In this document: piece by piece, positions 52,163 through 61,313 of the stretch
Layout: every line of letters starts with the position of its first letter
Position numbering within the stretch: position 1 is the stretch's first letter
Origin: Hungatella sp.
GTDB taxonomy: Bacteria; Bacillota; Clostridia; Lachnospirales; Lachnospiraceae
Direction of reading: 5' to 3'
NCBI GenBank assembly: GCA_009712635.1
Contig: WASS01000020.1
Location: 505,208-569,207, forward strand
Length of the DNA stretch: 64,000 nt
Notes under the pieces: model-generated
Seen by the model: only the letters and a program-made list of their open reading frames with translations
Told to the model about the DNA's origin: nothing
Databases searched by the model: none
Position numbers and translations under genes: made by a program

Positions 52163-54439
52163 TCATTCCTTTACGCTGTCCGCCTCGCATACCTTTACAC
52201 CACGATAAAAAAATTGCAGGATATCTTCAAAGGATTTTCCTTCCTTTGCCATTGTCTGGGCTCCGTTCTGACTCATCCCCACTCCATGGCCAAAGCCGCC
52301 GCCATAGATATGAAACGTAGTGATGTTTTTTTCATCAACGCCCTGATTTTCTATGGCCAGATATGCGCTGGGAAGGGAATCAAAATTCTTCATCTGGGTT
52401 CCGTCTTTTTTTGTAAGTGTCATATATTTATTACCGAGTTTGGCTCTGACCTGACCCTCTCCGCTTATGGTCATAACGCCCTCTGAGCCTTCGACTCTTA
52501 ACTTCTTTACGATACCCCCAACTCCTCTTTCAACCACTGTAATGTTTAAGATGGAGCCCACCTCAGTAATTTCTTCTTCCAGCTGCCGGTTGGTAACTGT
52601 CGTCTCCCACCGATACATGGGAAATGAGGAATCATAAGCCGGATAATCCTTATTCTTTATAAATTGTTCAAAATCAGAATTGGTGGACAGATTTAACACT
52701 GCCCCTCCATCCTGAAGCAGACTCCCGTCTAAATAAGGATACTGGGCTGGATCTCCTCCCCACACACTGCCATCTGTGGTATGGCCGCAGGAGGTGGAAA
52801 AATAAAATGCTTCAATGGGAGTATCTCCATAAAACAGCAGTTTCCCGTAAGTTTCCCGAACCGCATCTTCTGTCTTTGCCGCAGTAGGAAGATTATTGTA
52901 CACTTGAAAACGTGTGCTGTCATCTACATGGGCGCCATATTTGCTGTAGGTATTGCTTTGGATCTGGCGGTATGCATAGGTTCTTGCACACACAGCCTGG
53001 GCTTTCAGCGCTTCCTTTTCATAGCTGTCTGGCATCTCACTTGGTACAACTTTTGTCAAGTAATCCTCCAGATACAGTTCATTAATCAGAAGTAATCCAT
53101 CCGAATCCTTTCTGATCTCAATGGTTCCTCCATAAGCAGGTGTTCCATAGGAACGGCTTATGGAATTCACCTCTATGGATCCGCCTTTTTCCAGAGGAGC
53201 TGCTACTATTCTGCCGCTCTTTAACCTTTCATCGGAGGGTTCGATGATCACCTCCGCTTTTGGCGGTACCTGGACGGTCTCTTTATCGTAAGTCAGTGTA
53301 AGACCTGTGTCAGAGGAGAGTGTGACCGATGGGTGAAAGATTGACTGAAAATTCGTATTCATTAAAAGCACCCGTATGGTCTTTGCATCAAATTCACGAA
53401 CAAGTAAAGCTGCACAAAGCTTTCCATGGGCTACAACAAAATCCTGAATGTCGTAGCCGACTAAAATATCGGTAACAGTCCGTTCTTCAAACTGACCATA
53501 CAGACGGTATACTTTAAAGTCCTTATCAAACTTCAGCTTTCCATAATTCTCAATTTCTATATAAGAATCGGTAATGGCAAGTACCTTCCCGGATATTCTT
53601 TTTTTCTTCAAAGTAACTTTTTCTAAATTTCCCCGTTTCAGACTGATATCTGCCAGATTATTAACCAGATCCTCCGTCTGCCCTAATGATGTATCCAGAG
53701 GGAAGGTTCTGATAACAGAACCAAAGTGCACCTGGAATGTCTGATTATCCCCAGCAGTCAGCCAGACATTCTTATATGTAACAGAATCACTTACCACTTC
53801 TTTTAGCGCAATGATCTCATTGCCTTTTACAAGAATTTTTATTTCCCAGTCAATGTAAGAATCCAGACTGATGCCTTCAAACCCGAATGTACCTTCACTG
53901 GTGTAGGCAGTCCATACGGAAGAAGGGTTTATGTTAGAAGGTGTTCCATAAAGAAGTACATCCATTGTTTTTATCTGATCTTCTTTATCAAGTGCTTTTT
54001 TTAAATCGTCAAACAAATTCCACCATTCATCAGCGGTTATGTGTTTGCTCTTATTCTTTCTTCCTGCATGAATGTTGGTTCCAGAACCAGGAACCAGCGC
54101 TTCTGCCAGACTTTCTGCTTCCTGGTAAGTTAAAAAACCTTGTGCAGTTTCTTTGTCTGCAGGCATAAGCCCAGCATCAAGATAGCCATTGGCATATAAG
54201 TAATCCATATATTTTGCATACCAGAGGCTCTGATCCTGTTTGGAGAAATACTGCTGTTTTTGATTGTCCGGCATTTTTTCCAAGCTTTCTCTGTCTGTAA
54301 GAAGGAGAGCTGCTGACTTGCATGCCAACCCCCTTGAGATCCCCTCTGGTTCCGGCTCATTTATCAGAATAATGATAATAAGAATGATAACCAGAAGAGG
54401 AATTCCGACGACAAATCCAATCAATGACTTTTTATTCAT
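52163..54439 (-). CDS. SpoIID/LytB-domain protein
   Basis: 758 residues: membrane anchor (about 6-27), a long extracytoplasmic part I do not recognise (about 30-400), and a C-terminal SpoIID/LytB domain (LYLEDYLTKVVPSEMPDSYEKEAL split by KAQAVCARTYAYRQI; STSCGHTTDG; GGGFGHGVGMSQNGAQ). The Glu of PSEMP is the usual catalytic residue of SpoIID lytic transglycosylases. It is twice the size of SpoIID and is probably a paralogue. The Csp-like protease follows by 47 nt, hinting at a shared spore-related role. Confidence 0.83.
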   Translation of the reverse strand: MNKKSLIGFVVGIPLLVIILIIIILINEPEPEGISRGLACKSAALLLTDRESLEKMPDNQKQQYFSKQDQSLWYAKYMDYLYANGYLDAGLMPADKETAQGFLTYQEAESLAEALVPGSGTNIHAGRKNKSKHITADEWWNLFDDLKKALDKEDQIKTMDVLLYGTPSNINPSSVWTAYTSEGTFGFEGISLDSYIDWEIKILVKGNEIIALKEVVSDSVTYKNVWLTAGDNQTFQVHFGSVIRTFPLDTSLGQTEDLVNNLADISLKRGNLEKVTLKKKRISGKVLAITDSYIEIENYGKLKFDKDFKVYRLYGQFEERTVTDILVGYDIQDFVVAHGKLCAALLVREFDAKTIRVLLMNTNFQSIFHPSVTLSSDTGLTLTYDKETVQVPPKAEVIIEPSDERLKSGRIVAAPLEKGGSIEVNSISRSYGTPAYGGTIEIRKDSDGLLLINELYLEDYLTKVVPSEMPDSYEKEALKAQAVCARTYAYRQIQSNTYSKYGAHVDDSTRFQVYNNLPTAAKTEDAVRETYGKLLFYGDTPIEAFYFSTSCGHTTDGSVWGGDPAQYPYLDGSLLQDGGAVLNLSTNSDFEQFIKNKDYPAYDSSFPMYRWETTVTNRQLEEEITEVGSILNITVVERGVGGIVKKLRVEGSEGVMTISGEGQVRAKLGNKYMTLTKKDGTQMKNFDSLPSAYLAIENQGVDEKNITTFHIYGGGFGHGVGMSQNGAQTMAKEGKSFEDILQFFYRGVKVCEADSVKE

Positions 54440-54448
54440 GCGCTCCTC

Positions 54449-55681
54449 TTATTTCATATATGTTTTTTTCTCTTCTTCAATCCGATCCAAATTCAGATAA
54501 TCTTCTGTTTTTAAAGAAAGATCTTTCTTTGAAAGTGATCCGTTTACCAGTCTGGTAATCACACTATAGATCACGGCAAACGTGGGCACGGCAATAATCA
54601 TTCCCACAAATCCAAACAAGCCGCCAAACAAAAGGATGGAAAACAGTACCCAGAAACTGGGCAGGCCGGTGGATTGTCCAAGAATTTTAGGTCCGAGTAT
54701 ATTTCCATCAAACTGCTGCAAAAGCAAAATGAAAATCAGGAAATAGAGACACTTTATCGGGCTGACTAAGAGTATTAAAAATGCACTGGGAATCGCCCCG
54801 ATGAAAGGACCAAAAAATGGTATTACATTAGTAACTCCCACAATTACGCTGACTAGTAGTACATAAGGCATATTCATTGCATTGAGCAGCACAAAGCACA
54901 TAATTCCGATAATTAAAGAATCCAGTAGCTTACCAGTAATAAATCCGCCAAATACACGGTGAACAAAACGAATTTCTTCAATTGCCTGATTCGCCGTTTT
55001 TAAAGAAAATATGCTATAAATTATTTTTTTCCCCTGAGCAGAAAGCGTCTCTTTGATATTAAGAATATATACCATAACAATGACGCCGATTAATATATTC
55101 TTAAAAACCAGTACAACACTTAACAGACCGCTGGATAAGCTGCCGATTAAGGAAGTCATGTTGGGGACTAAATCAGTGGTCATCCAGCTCTGAAGCCTGC
55201 TGGCAACCTGATCATAGATAGGGATAATGGCTTTTTCAAAAGCAGGATTATCCTGAAACAGCTTTTGAAGTCCAAGTGCAATATTGTTGATGTTATCTCC
55301 GAAATTATTCTGTATCCCCATAATGCTTGTATAAATTTCGGGTATAATCATTGAGAAAAGTCCTATGACAATCACAAACAAAAAAATCAGGCTGACCAGA
55401 GTCGCCAGAGCTCTTGAAATGGAGCGAATCGTCTTCTTGTTGTGAAACACCTTATTCAGCATACGGGCTGCCATATCTCTTGTTTTGTTATAGACCGGCA
55501 ATAAAAGATATGCCAGAACTGCGCCGTAAATGACAGGCATTAATATTTCTACAATCAAGCCCATAGTACCTTTAACCGATTCAAACCGGGAAAGAAAAAA
55601 AGCAAATGCTATGCTTAATGCAATGACTGCAAGAGCAGTTACTCCCCAGCAAACGTAACTGCGGTATTTAAAATCCTTCAT
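54449..55681 (-). CDS. AI-2E family (PerM/YdiK-like) membrane protein
   Basis: 410 residues with seven or eight membrane segments and the family motif VIPFFGPFIGAIPSAF plus GIMCFVLLNAMNMPY. The family includes TqsA (AI-2 export) and Na/H antiporter-like members; the substrate is not predictable. Start ATG at 55681 with AAAGGAG 6 nt upstream. Probably cotranscribed with the SpoIID-like gene (9-nt gap). Confidence 0.85.
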   Translation of the reverse strand: MKDFKYRSYVCWGVTALAVIALSIAFAFFLSRFESVKGTMGLIVEILMPVIYGAVLAYLLLPVYNKTRDMAARMLNKVFHNKKTIRSISRALATLVSLIFLFVIVIGLFSMIIPEIYTSIMGIQNNFGDNINNIALGLQKLFQDNPAFEKAIIPIYDQVASRLQSWMTTDLVPNMTSLIGSLSSGLLSVVLVFKNILIGVIVMVYILNIKETLSAQGKKIIYSIFSLKTANQAIEEIRFVHRVFGGFITGKLLDSLIIGIMCFVLLNAMNMPYVLLVSVIVGVTNVIPFFGPFIGAIPSAFLILLVSPIKCLYFLIFILLLQQFDGNILGPKILGQSTGLPSFWVLFSILLFGGLFGFVGMIIAVPTFAVIYSVITRLVNGSLSKKDLSLKTEDYLNLDRIEEEKKTYMK

Positions 55682-55750
55682 CTTCATCTCCTTTATGGCT
55701 GAAATTAATATATGTCTTATCATACTTTACCATATTTTTCCATAAAGTTA

Positions 55751-55772
55751 AAGCAGCGATTTCTCGCTGCTT
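55751..55772 (-). terminator. Terminator of the 6S-like RNA
   Basis: Stem AAGCAGCGA / TCGCTGCTT with a 4-nt loop just past the RNA 3' end on the minus strand. The T run is stronger on the plus strand (TTTTTTCTTTT), so it is probably bidirectional. Confidence 0.65.
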
Positions 55773-55781
55773 TTTTCTTTT

Positions 55782-55976
55782 GTAACCCCAAAATGCCGGT
55801 TCTTACTTATTGACGCCTAGCTAAGCTAGGTGGGCAACCTCACTCAGGCATCTGCCTTCCACTACAACGGAGGCCTGACATCCGCCTGAAAATATTGGAA
55901 TCCCTTATGTCATAATGTAGGTTCAAAAAAGGTAAGATTATCGCACATCTCAGGAATTACAGTCTCTATTTTCTAT
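55782..55976 (-). ncRNA. ssrS: Probable 6S RNA
   Basis: An orphan transcription unit in the 362-bp gap between two minus-strand genes. It has a good promoter (55983-56011) and terminator but no ORF. The ends form a long stem: GTAATTCCTGAGATGT (5') with GCATTTTGGGGTTAC (3'), about 15 pairs and one bulge. The CCTGAGATGTGCG / GGCAT block matches the closing stem of 6S RNA, as in E. coli. Length about 190 nt and a mostly rod-like fold with smaller hairpins (CCTAGC-TTA-GCTAGG) agree with 6S RNA, which binds sigma-A polymerase. Call rests on structure, not a covariance search. Confidence 0.7.
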
Positions 55977-55982
55977 GGCTTC

Positions 55983-56011
55983 AGTATACAACAATTCCAG
56001 AGAATTTTCAA
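55983..56011 (-). promoter_or_regulatory. Promoter of the 6S-like RNA
   Basis: TTGAAA (56011-56006), 17 bp, TATACT (55988-55983) on the minus strand; start about 55976. Confidence 0.75.
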
Positions 56012-56043
56012 GTTCCTTTTCCTGTCAGTTTTTACTTTACTGA

Positions 56044-56307
56044 TCAGAAAACAATATTCTTACCGCCAAGAAGTCTTCCGTGTTCCACATATAAATCCAG
56101 CCGGTTTAAAAGGGAATCACAGGATTCTTCCTGTATAATCAGCTCAACCGCTTCAGCAGTTACCAGGGAAAGAACAGATAAGAGTGATTTCGCATTTACA
56201 ATGCAGTCTCCATTCATCAATTCCATCTTTTCTTTACATTTACCGGCTATGGTCACAAATTCCAATATGGAGTCCATGCCCCAGAAACCGATCCTAACCT
56301 TTTTCAT
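56044..56307 (-). CDS. HPr-like protein lacking the phospho-histidine
   Basis: 87 residues. VNAKSLLSVLSLVTAEAVELII matches the HPr region around regulatory Ser46 (here Ser41), but the GLHARPA active site is replaced by GMDSILEF, with no histidine. It thus cannot carry phosphate from enzyme I; like Crh of Bacillus it could act only through the serine (HPr kinase) or be a structural relative. Start ATG after AGGAGGATTACAGCAG. Downstream of the GNAT gene by 30 nt. Confidence 0.7.
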   Translation of the reverse strand: MKKVRIGFWGMDSILEFVTIAGKCKEKMELMNGDCIVNAKSLLSVLSLVTAEAVELIIQEESCDSLLNRLDLYVEHGRLLGGKNIVF

Positions 56308-56337
56308 CTGCTGTAATCCTCCTGATTTTTCTTGCGT

Positions 56338-57132
56338 CTAATACAGCCCATTCTCCAGATTTCCAAGTCTGTATACCTGATATTCCTTTTCAAAAATATA
56401 GCCAAGCTTTTCCGCCAGTCCGGCGGCAGGAATGTTGTCCGCATCCCAGGTTGGAAAAATCTCCTGTTTTAAACAGGATAAGATTAATCCTGCACTGCAT
56501 GCCAGAGCAAGACCCCGGCGCTTATATTCCTTGTGTGTCGCAACTTTTACCACAATCTTCTCTTCACTGATCGGATAGGCAGAACAACCGGAAACCAGTC
56601 TATCACCGTCCAGTGCTGCAAATCCAAAACCGCGATGGATAAAATCCTTCTGGGTTTCAAAATCAGAACAGATTTCTCTGCTCCACTCTGAATTCATGGC
56701 TTTCTCATAAAGACTCTGATTCATTTTTTTAATTTGAATTCCTTCAGGAATGGAGTTCAAATAATTATTCAGCGTCTCCTTAGAGAAAAGATCTTCATCT
56801 GTTCTCATGGCATAACGGGACATAATCCGGCAACTGCCTCCAAACGTCTCTTCCAGCCACTCAGACCAGCGTTCGTCGGAAGGGGTAATAAAACCCTTAC
56901 TGCAGTTTTTAATTAAAAGTTCCCTGAGCTCAAGAGCCTGCTCTCCCTTGGGACAAATTCCGGCCAGATATACAAAATTACCCGAATGAATCAAACAAAA
57001 GGACGGATTATCCCGCTCCGGGACCCAGACTTTTCCGATACGCCCTTTTGCAACAGCAGAGGGAATCACCTCTTTGCTCATGCTGCAAAGTTCTCTTACA
57101 ATCTGTCTCTCATCTCTTTCCAATTCAATCAC
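56338..57132 (-). CDS. GNAT family N-acetyltransferase
   Basis: About 264 residues; the C-terminal half has the acetyl-CoA fold (FGFAALDGDRLVSGCSAYPI; VKVATHKEYKRRGLALACSAGLI; PTWDADNIPAAGLAEKLGY). It matches the two-part GNAT_acetyltr_2 type. Substrate unknown. Start is GTG 57132, preceded by GAAGGAG; the frame is open to 57180. Confidence 0.82.
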   Translation of the reverse strand: MIELERDERQIVRELCSMSKEVIPSAVAKGRIGKVWVPERDNPSFCLIHSGNFVYLAGICPKGEQALELRELLIKNCSKGFITPSDERWSEWLEETFGGSCRIMSRYAMRTDEDLFSKETLNNYLNSIPEGIQIKKMNQSLYEKAMNSEWSREICSDFETQKDFIHRGFGFAALDGDRLVSGCSAYPISEEKIVVKVATHKEYKRRGLALACSAGLILSCLKQEIFPTWDADNIPAAGLAEKLGYIFEKEYQVYRLGNLENGLY

Positions 57133-57217
57133 AATAATTCTCCTTCCGCTGGTGCTTCGTCTTCCAAATACCGATATCAAAAGGACTGTTTCCTGTTTAA
57201 AGCCCTAGTATAGCACA

Positions 57218-57862
57218 CTAGAAAAGATTCTGCAAATCAAAAATTGATTCTACCAGAAAATCTGCTCCTGCCTTCGTAAGTTCCTCCCTGCTCCCATATC
57301 CATACAATGCCCCGACAGATTCCATTCCAAACTCTTTTGCACCCAAAATGTCATGTTTTCTGTCGCCGATCATCACTGTTTTTGATATATCACGGATCTC
57401 GCAGGTATCAAGAACATAACGGATCACATCTGCTTTTTTCACACGGATTTCTTCAAAATCCGCTCCTCCCATAAACTCAAAATAAGAATCCAGTTCAAAA
57501 TGTTCCAATATCATTCTTACAAAGACTTCCGGTTTTGAGGAAGCAACATAAAGTCTTTTCCCTGATCTCACAAGTGCGTCTAAAGACTCTCTGGTTCCCT
57601 CATATACTTTGTTCTCAAAAATCCCCTGTGAGGAGAAGTATTCCCGAAAGATCTCCACTGCCTTTTGGGCATCTGATTCTGTAAAACCATAGTACTCCAT
57701 AAAGCTGTCTTTTAAAGGTGGTCCGATAAAACAGCATAAATCATCGAGATTCTCCGCTTCAATGCCAAAAGCATGGAGAGCATGGCGGACCGATTTTGTT
57801 ATCCCCTCTTTGGGATCGGTCAGCGTTCCATCTAAATCAAACAGTAAATAATCTTTTTTCAT
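57218..57862 (-). CDS. HAD-family phosphatase (phosphoglycolate phosphatase-like)
   Basis: 214 residues: motif I DLDGTLTDP, motif II YVASSKP, motif III Lys and motif IV VMIGDRKHDILGAKE. Cap domain of the Gph/PpaX type. Substrate could be phosphoglycolate, pyrophosphate or a sugar phosphate. Start ATG after GAGGAGATATT. Confidence 0.85.
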   Translation of the reverse strand: MKKDYLLFDLDGTLTDPKEGITKSVRHALHAFGIEAENLDDLCCFIGPPLKDSFMEYYGFTESDAQKAVEIFREYFSSQGIFENKVYEGTRESLDALVRSGKRLYVASSKPEVFVRMILEHFELDSYFEFMGGADFEEIRVKKADVIRYVLDTCEIRDISKTVMIGDRKHDILGAKEFGMESVGALYGYGSREELTKAGADFLVESIFDLQNLF

Positions 57863-57887
57863 AATATCTCCTCCACTACCTTAAAAA

Positions 57888-57923
57888 ACAGAGACGAAAA
57901 AGTTCTCCTTTTTCGTCTCTGTG
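57888..57923 (-). terminator. Terminator of pckA
   Basis: 15-bp stem ACAGAGACGAAAAAG / CTTTTTCGTCTCTGT, 5-nt loop, then T6 on the minus strand. Confidence 0.88.
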
Positions 57924-57927
57924 ACAA

Positions 57928-59619
57928 TTACTTCAATTGGTCAACAACCTTCTGGATTGCCTCTAACGCATCATCAGGAAGCTTATCATATCCTTCTTTT
58001 GCAACTGACATATTGGCAACAAATCTCACACGATCCTGCATACGAGCCTTTAACTGCTCTGCATAAGCCGGGTCATTCAGATCCGGAACGAATCCTTCCC
58101 ACTCAAAGATATCAATATCTGTAAATGGTCCCCACTGTTTGAACTCTGCCTTTTTATCAACAATTGCTTCCAGAATTCCAAGTGTATCCTTAGGCTGAAC
58201 CTTCTTGCCCATAAAATCACCTGTATTAATAATATAGCAGTCTACGTTCTTTTCTTCAACCAGTTTTTTGAATTTTTCATAATCATTGACAAGAGGATAG
58301 GTTCTGAATGGGTTCGCATAAGGAACAACTACCAGTGCGTTAGGATCTGCTCCCGGAGCAAGTCTCTCTGCAGTGGATCTCTTGGTTGCAAGAGTTGCGC
58401 CCATAACGGATGCCAGTGATGCTCCTTTTAATTTAACTACTGGTGGAATGGTTGGATCCTTCATAATCCAGAAAATAGCATTAACAGGAGATTCAATCTT
58501 ATCCACACGGTTTGGTGACCATAATTTAGACTTAATTGCACGTCCGTTACCGTTTCTGATATCTTCTGTTACCAGCTGGATCTTTCCGTCTTCATCCAGG
58601 GTACAGGAGCAGTTCTGTGCAGTCAGTAAGTACTTGTTGTCCTCACATCCGGTAGGATAATCCTGTGTCTTATCAAAGTATGTAGGTTCAATTGCAACGG
58701 ATGCGCAGGTATCGGTGTTAATGATAAATGCATCGTCATGAAGTACGGTAACGCCGTATTTGCCACCGTGTTTTGCATGTGTAATGGTGGATTTACCGGA
58801 TCCTGATAATCCAAATACAGATGCAACATACTTGGAACCATCAGAAAGGGTATACTCCTTTTGTCCGCCGTGGCAGGAAGCGTAGCCGTTGCGGTTTGCA
58901 AGGGCCCATACCATGGTAAGAGTACCTTTCTTATGCTCTCCAAAATATCTCATGCCGAGAATTGCAGCGCAGTTTTGTTCCGTGTTAAAATAACAAAGAC
59001 ATTTAGGATCGCTTAAACAGGACAGATCTACACCAGGACGGTCAGAACCATTCCACTGGGGATCAGAGAAGATATAGATATCAGGCTCTTTGCCATCTCC
59101 TACCGGTTTAGAAGCCTTATACATGTTGACATACTGATCAGACATATACTGGAAGTTCAGCATCCAGTTATATAAGATGTTCTCCTCGCCTTCCGGAATG
59201 AGAAGATGCGCCTTCACCATATACTCCGGATCAAGGCCAGCGTATACCTCTGCATGATACATGGTTTTCCACCGTGTCTCATAAACAGCATCCATAACAA
59301 CTTTGTCAAGAGCAGCACAGTTTACTCCAGGTTCTCCTGCAATTCTTCTGGCTGTTGCATACCGTCCGGTAATTGCGCCATCATTAAACAAAAGTACTTT
59401 TGCATCCTTATCCAGACCGAATTCTTCTCCTCTATAAACCGGCATATCTGTGACAATCGTTCCTGGTGAGTTTTTTGCCAATTCATATGCCTCACGAAGC
59501 GTATTAACTTTAATTACATTATTCCCATAGAATGGTGCCTCGATAATTGAACGTGTCGTTGCAAAGCCAGGCTTCCCTTTTCCAATTTCATTAATTGGGT
59601 AATAAGCTTTTGTTGACAT
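57928..59619 (-). CDS. pckA: Phosphoenolpyruvate carboxykinase (ATP)
   Basis: 563 residues: kinase-1a P-loop FGLSGSGKSTIT, HDDAFIINTDT, and MVWALANRNGY / GGKYGVTVLHDD segments of ATP-dependent PEPCK. Interconverts oxaloacetate + ATP with PEP + CO2 + ADP; in fermentative clostridia it often runs toward oxaloacetate. Start ATG after AAGGAGGATTTTTAT. Single-gene unit with clear promoter and terminator. Confidence 0.95.
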   Translation of the reverse strand: MSTKAYYPINEIGKGKPGFATTRSIIEAPFYGNNVIKVNTLREAYELAKNSPGTIVTDMPVYRGEEFGLDKDAKVLLFNDGAITGRYATARRIAGEPGVNCAALDKVVMDAVYETRWKTMYHAEVYAGLDPEYMVKAHLLIPEGEENILYNWMLNFQYMSDQYVNMYKASKPVGDGKEPDIYIFSDPQWNGSDRPGVDLSCLSDPKCLCYFNTEQNCAAILGMRYFGEHKKGTLTMVWALANRNGYASCHGGQKEYTLSDGSKYVASVFGLSGSGKSTITHAKHGGKYGVTVLHDDAFIINTDTCASVAIEPTYFDKTQDYPTGCEDNKYLLTAQNCSCTLDEDGKIQLVTEDIRNGNGRAIKSKLWSPNRVDKIESPVNAIFWIMKDPTIPPVVKLKGASLASVMGATLATKRSTAERLAPGADPNALVVVPYANPFRTYPLVNDYEKFKKLVEEKNVDCYIINTGDFMGKKVQPKDTLGILEAIVDKKAEFKQWGPFTDIDIFEWEGFVPDLNDPAYAEQLKARMQDRVRFVANMSVAKEGYDKLPDDALEAIQKVVDQLK

Positions 59620-59655
59620 ATAAAAATCCTCCTTATAAAATTCAAATTTGCTCTC

Positions 59656-59684
59656 ATTATCTCATTTTGTTAAGAAAAAGTCAA
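59656..59684 (-). promoter_or_regulatory. pckA promoter
   Basis: TTGACT (59684-59679), 17 bp, GATAAT (59661-59656) on the minus strand. Confidence 0.75.
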
Positions 59685-59693
59685 TATTTTCTA

Positions 59694-59722
59694 TTGCATT
59701 TTCCACAAAAATTGTTTATATT
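59694..59722 (+). promoter_or_regulatory. Pectinesterase promoter
   Basis: TTGCAT (59694-59699), 17 bp, TATATT (59717-59722), divergent from the pckA promoter. Confidence 0.55.
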
Positions 59723-59770
59723 TAATGTGCATTATGCATCATGTATACAACATTAGAAAGAAGGTCAAAT

Positions 59771-60736
59771 ATGATACACATTTCCAAAGATGGCACCGGA
59801 GATTTTGAAAGCATACAAAAAGCGCTTGACTCTTTGCCAAAAAACGGCACTGCCCAACATACCCTTTTCATTCACAAAGGAGTTTATGAGGAGCAGATCA
59901 CAATTACCACTCCTCACGTAACCTTTCTTGGCGAAGATAAGAACAACACCATTCTCACCTATGGCTTATATGCCCGTATGCTTATGGAAGACGGTATGAA
60001 GCGGGGAACGTTTCGAACCTATTCCTGTTTAATCGATACTTATGATTTTACAGCAAAAAATATTACGTTTGAAAACAGCGCCGGAAAAGGAATTGATGTG
60101 GGACAGGCTCTTGCTGTTTATGCAGACGGCGATCGCCTCTCCTTTGATAACTGCCGTTTTCTTGGCAATCAGGATACCATATTTACAGGTCCGCTCCCGC
60201 CAAAGGAAATCGAACCAAACGGATTTATCGGGCCAAAGCAGCATGATCCAAGAATGAATGGCAGACATTATTATAAGGACTGCTATCTGGAAGGTGATAT
60301 TGATTTCGTTTTTGGAAGCGCTACTGCCTACTTTGAGAACTGCACGTTCTTCTCCAAATATACGGGAAAAGAAATCAGCAGCTATGTAACTGCCGCATCA
60401 ACTCCCGAAGGCCAGGAATACGGTTATGTAATGGAAAACTGCCGTTTTGAAGGAAACTGTCCTCCGGATAATGCTTATCTGGGACGTCCGTGGAGAGAAT
60501 ATGCAAAGACGGTTTTAATCAATTGCTACATTGGCGATCACATCTGCCGGGAAGGCTGGCATGACTGGAACAAAGAGGGCGCTCATAAAAATGCCTTCTA
60601 TGCCGAATATGGCAGCTATGGTCCCAAAGGTGACTTAGCTCACAGACCCGACTGGATTTACAGACTGAAGGATACTGATCTTGTCAAATATACAAAGGAT
60701 GCCGTACTATCCGGATCTGACGGCTGGAAGTTTTAA
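59771..60736 (+). CDS. Pectinesterase (carbohydrate esterase family 8)
   Basis: 321 residues: right-handed beta-helix with CE8 catalytic signatures GNQDTIF, GDIDFVFGSATAYFENC and LGRPWREYAKTV. Removes methyl esters from pectin or oligogalacturonate. No signal peptide, so it would act in the cytoplasm on imported oligomers. Start ATG 59771 after GAAGGTCAAAT; a farther ATG at 59741 has no ribosome site. No other pectin gene is in the window. Confidence 0.92.
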   Translation: MIHISKDGTGDFESIQKALDSLPKNGTAQHTLFIHKGVYEEQITITTPHVTFLGEDKNNTILTYGLYARMLMEDGMKRGTFRTYSCLIDTYDFTAKNITFENSAGKGIDVGQALAVYADGDRLSFDNCRFLGNQDTIFTGPLPPKEIEPNGFIGPKQHDPRMNGRHYYKDCYLEGDIDFVFGSATAYFENCTFFSKYTGKEISSYVTAASTPEGQEYGYVMENCRFEGNCPPDNAYLGRPWREYAKTVLINCYIGDHICREGWHDWNKEGAHKNAFYAEYGSYGPKGDLAHRPDWIYRLKDTDLVKYTKDAVLSGSDGWKF

Positions 60737-60782
60737 AAAACGGGATTCTGTTCCTTGGAAAAGAACAGAATCCCGTTTTTTA
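60736..60782. terminator. Bidirectional terminator between pectinesterase and YhcH genes
   Basis: 19-bp perfect stem AAAAAACGGGATTCTGTTC with its complement, loop of 9, flanked by A6/T6. Confidence 0.88.
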
Positions 60783-61244
60783 ATTTTCTTTGATTTTAAC
60801 AATTACTTTCTTAATTGGAGCTGGTTCTCCGGCTGCAGCCTTTGGTTTATGACCATCCCAGGGATTAAAAATCATATATTCTCCAGACTTTACTACTGCT
60901 TTTAAGCCTGGGTTTTCATTGTCGTAAAATACAACATCTTTTTCATCGTTATATGGTACTTTTTCATTCAGTTCATCAATTCTTGCATAAGTCATAATCT
61001 CAGAACCAGAAATCACATACTGAATATCTGTATAATTATGGTGAGCTTCATATTTCGCTTCTTCCCATGGAATTGTTGTATATTCTACTACATTGGCAAA
61101 AACGTTCTTGCCGTCAATCTCATATTTACCTGGCTCCAGTTTCTCCAGATCAGTATTCTTAAGAAAATCTACTGCCTTGGCATATCTGTCTTCCACACCA
61201 AGGTTTCTGTAAAAATCAAGGTTTTTTGCTGTGTCAAAAATCAT
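60780..61244 (-). CDS. YhcH/YjgK/YiaL (DUF386) family protein
   Basis: 154 residues of the cupin-like YhcH/YjgK/YiaL family: EAHHNYTDIQYVISG and MIFNPWDGHKP with conserved His and Glu for metal. Usually found in sialic-acid or sugar-acid operons; the exact reaction is unclear. Here it stands alone. Start ATG after AAAAGGAGAGTATTCAT. Confidence 0.88.
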   Translation of the reverse strand: MIFDTAKNLDFYRNLGVEDRYAKAVDFLKNTDLEKLEPGKYEIDGKNVFANVVEYTTIPWEEAKYEAHHNYTDIQYVISGSEIMTYARIDELNEKVPYNDEKDVVFYDNENPGLKAVVKSGEYMIFNPWDGHKPKAAAGEPAPIKKVIVKIKEN

Positions 61245-61270
61245 ATGAATACTCTCCTTTTATGTATCGG

Positions 61271-61313
61271 TATAGTTATAACAGAGGATGGTAATTCCTG
61301 TTATTAAACTATA
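61271..61313 (-). promoter_or_regulatory. Palindrome in front of the YhcH gene
   Basis: TATAGTTATAACAG (61271-61284) mirrored by CTGTTATTAAACTATA (61298-61313), differing by a 2-nt insertion. It lies 27-69 bp upstream of the start, beside a TATACT. Could be a repressor site or a leader hairpin. Confidence 0.4.
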
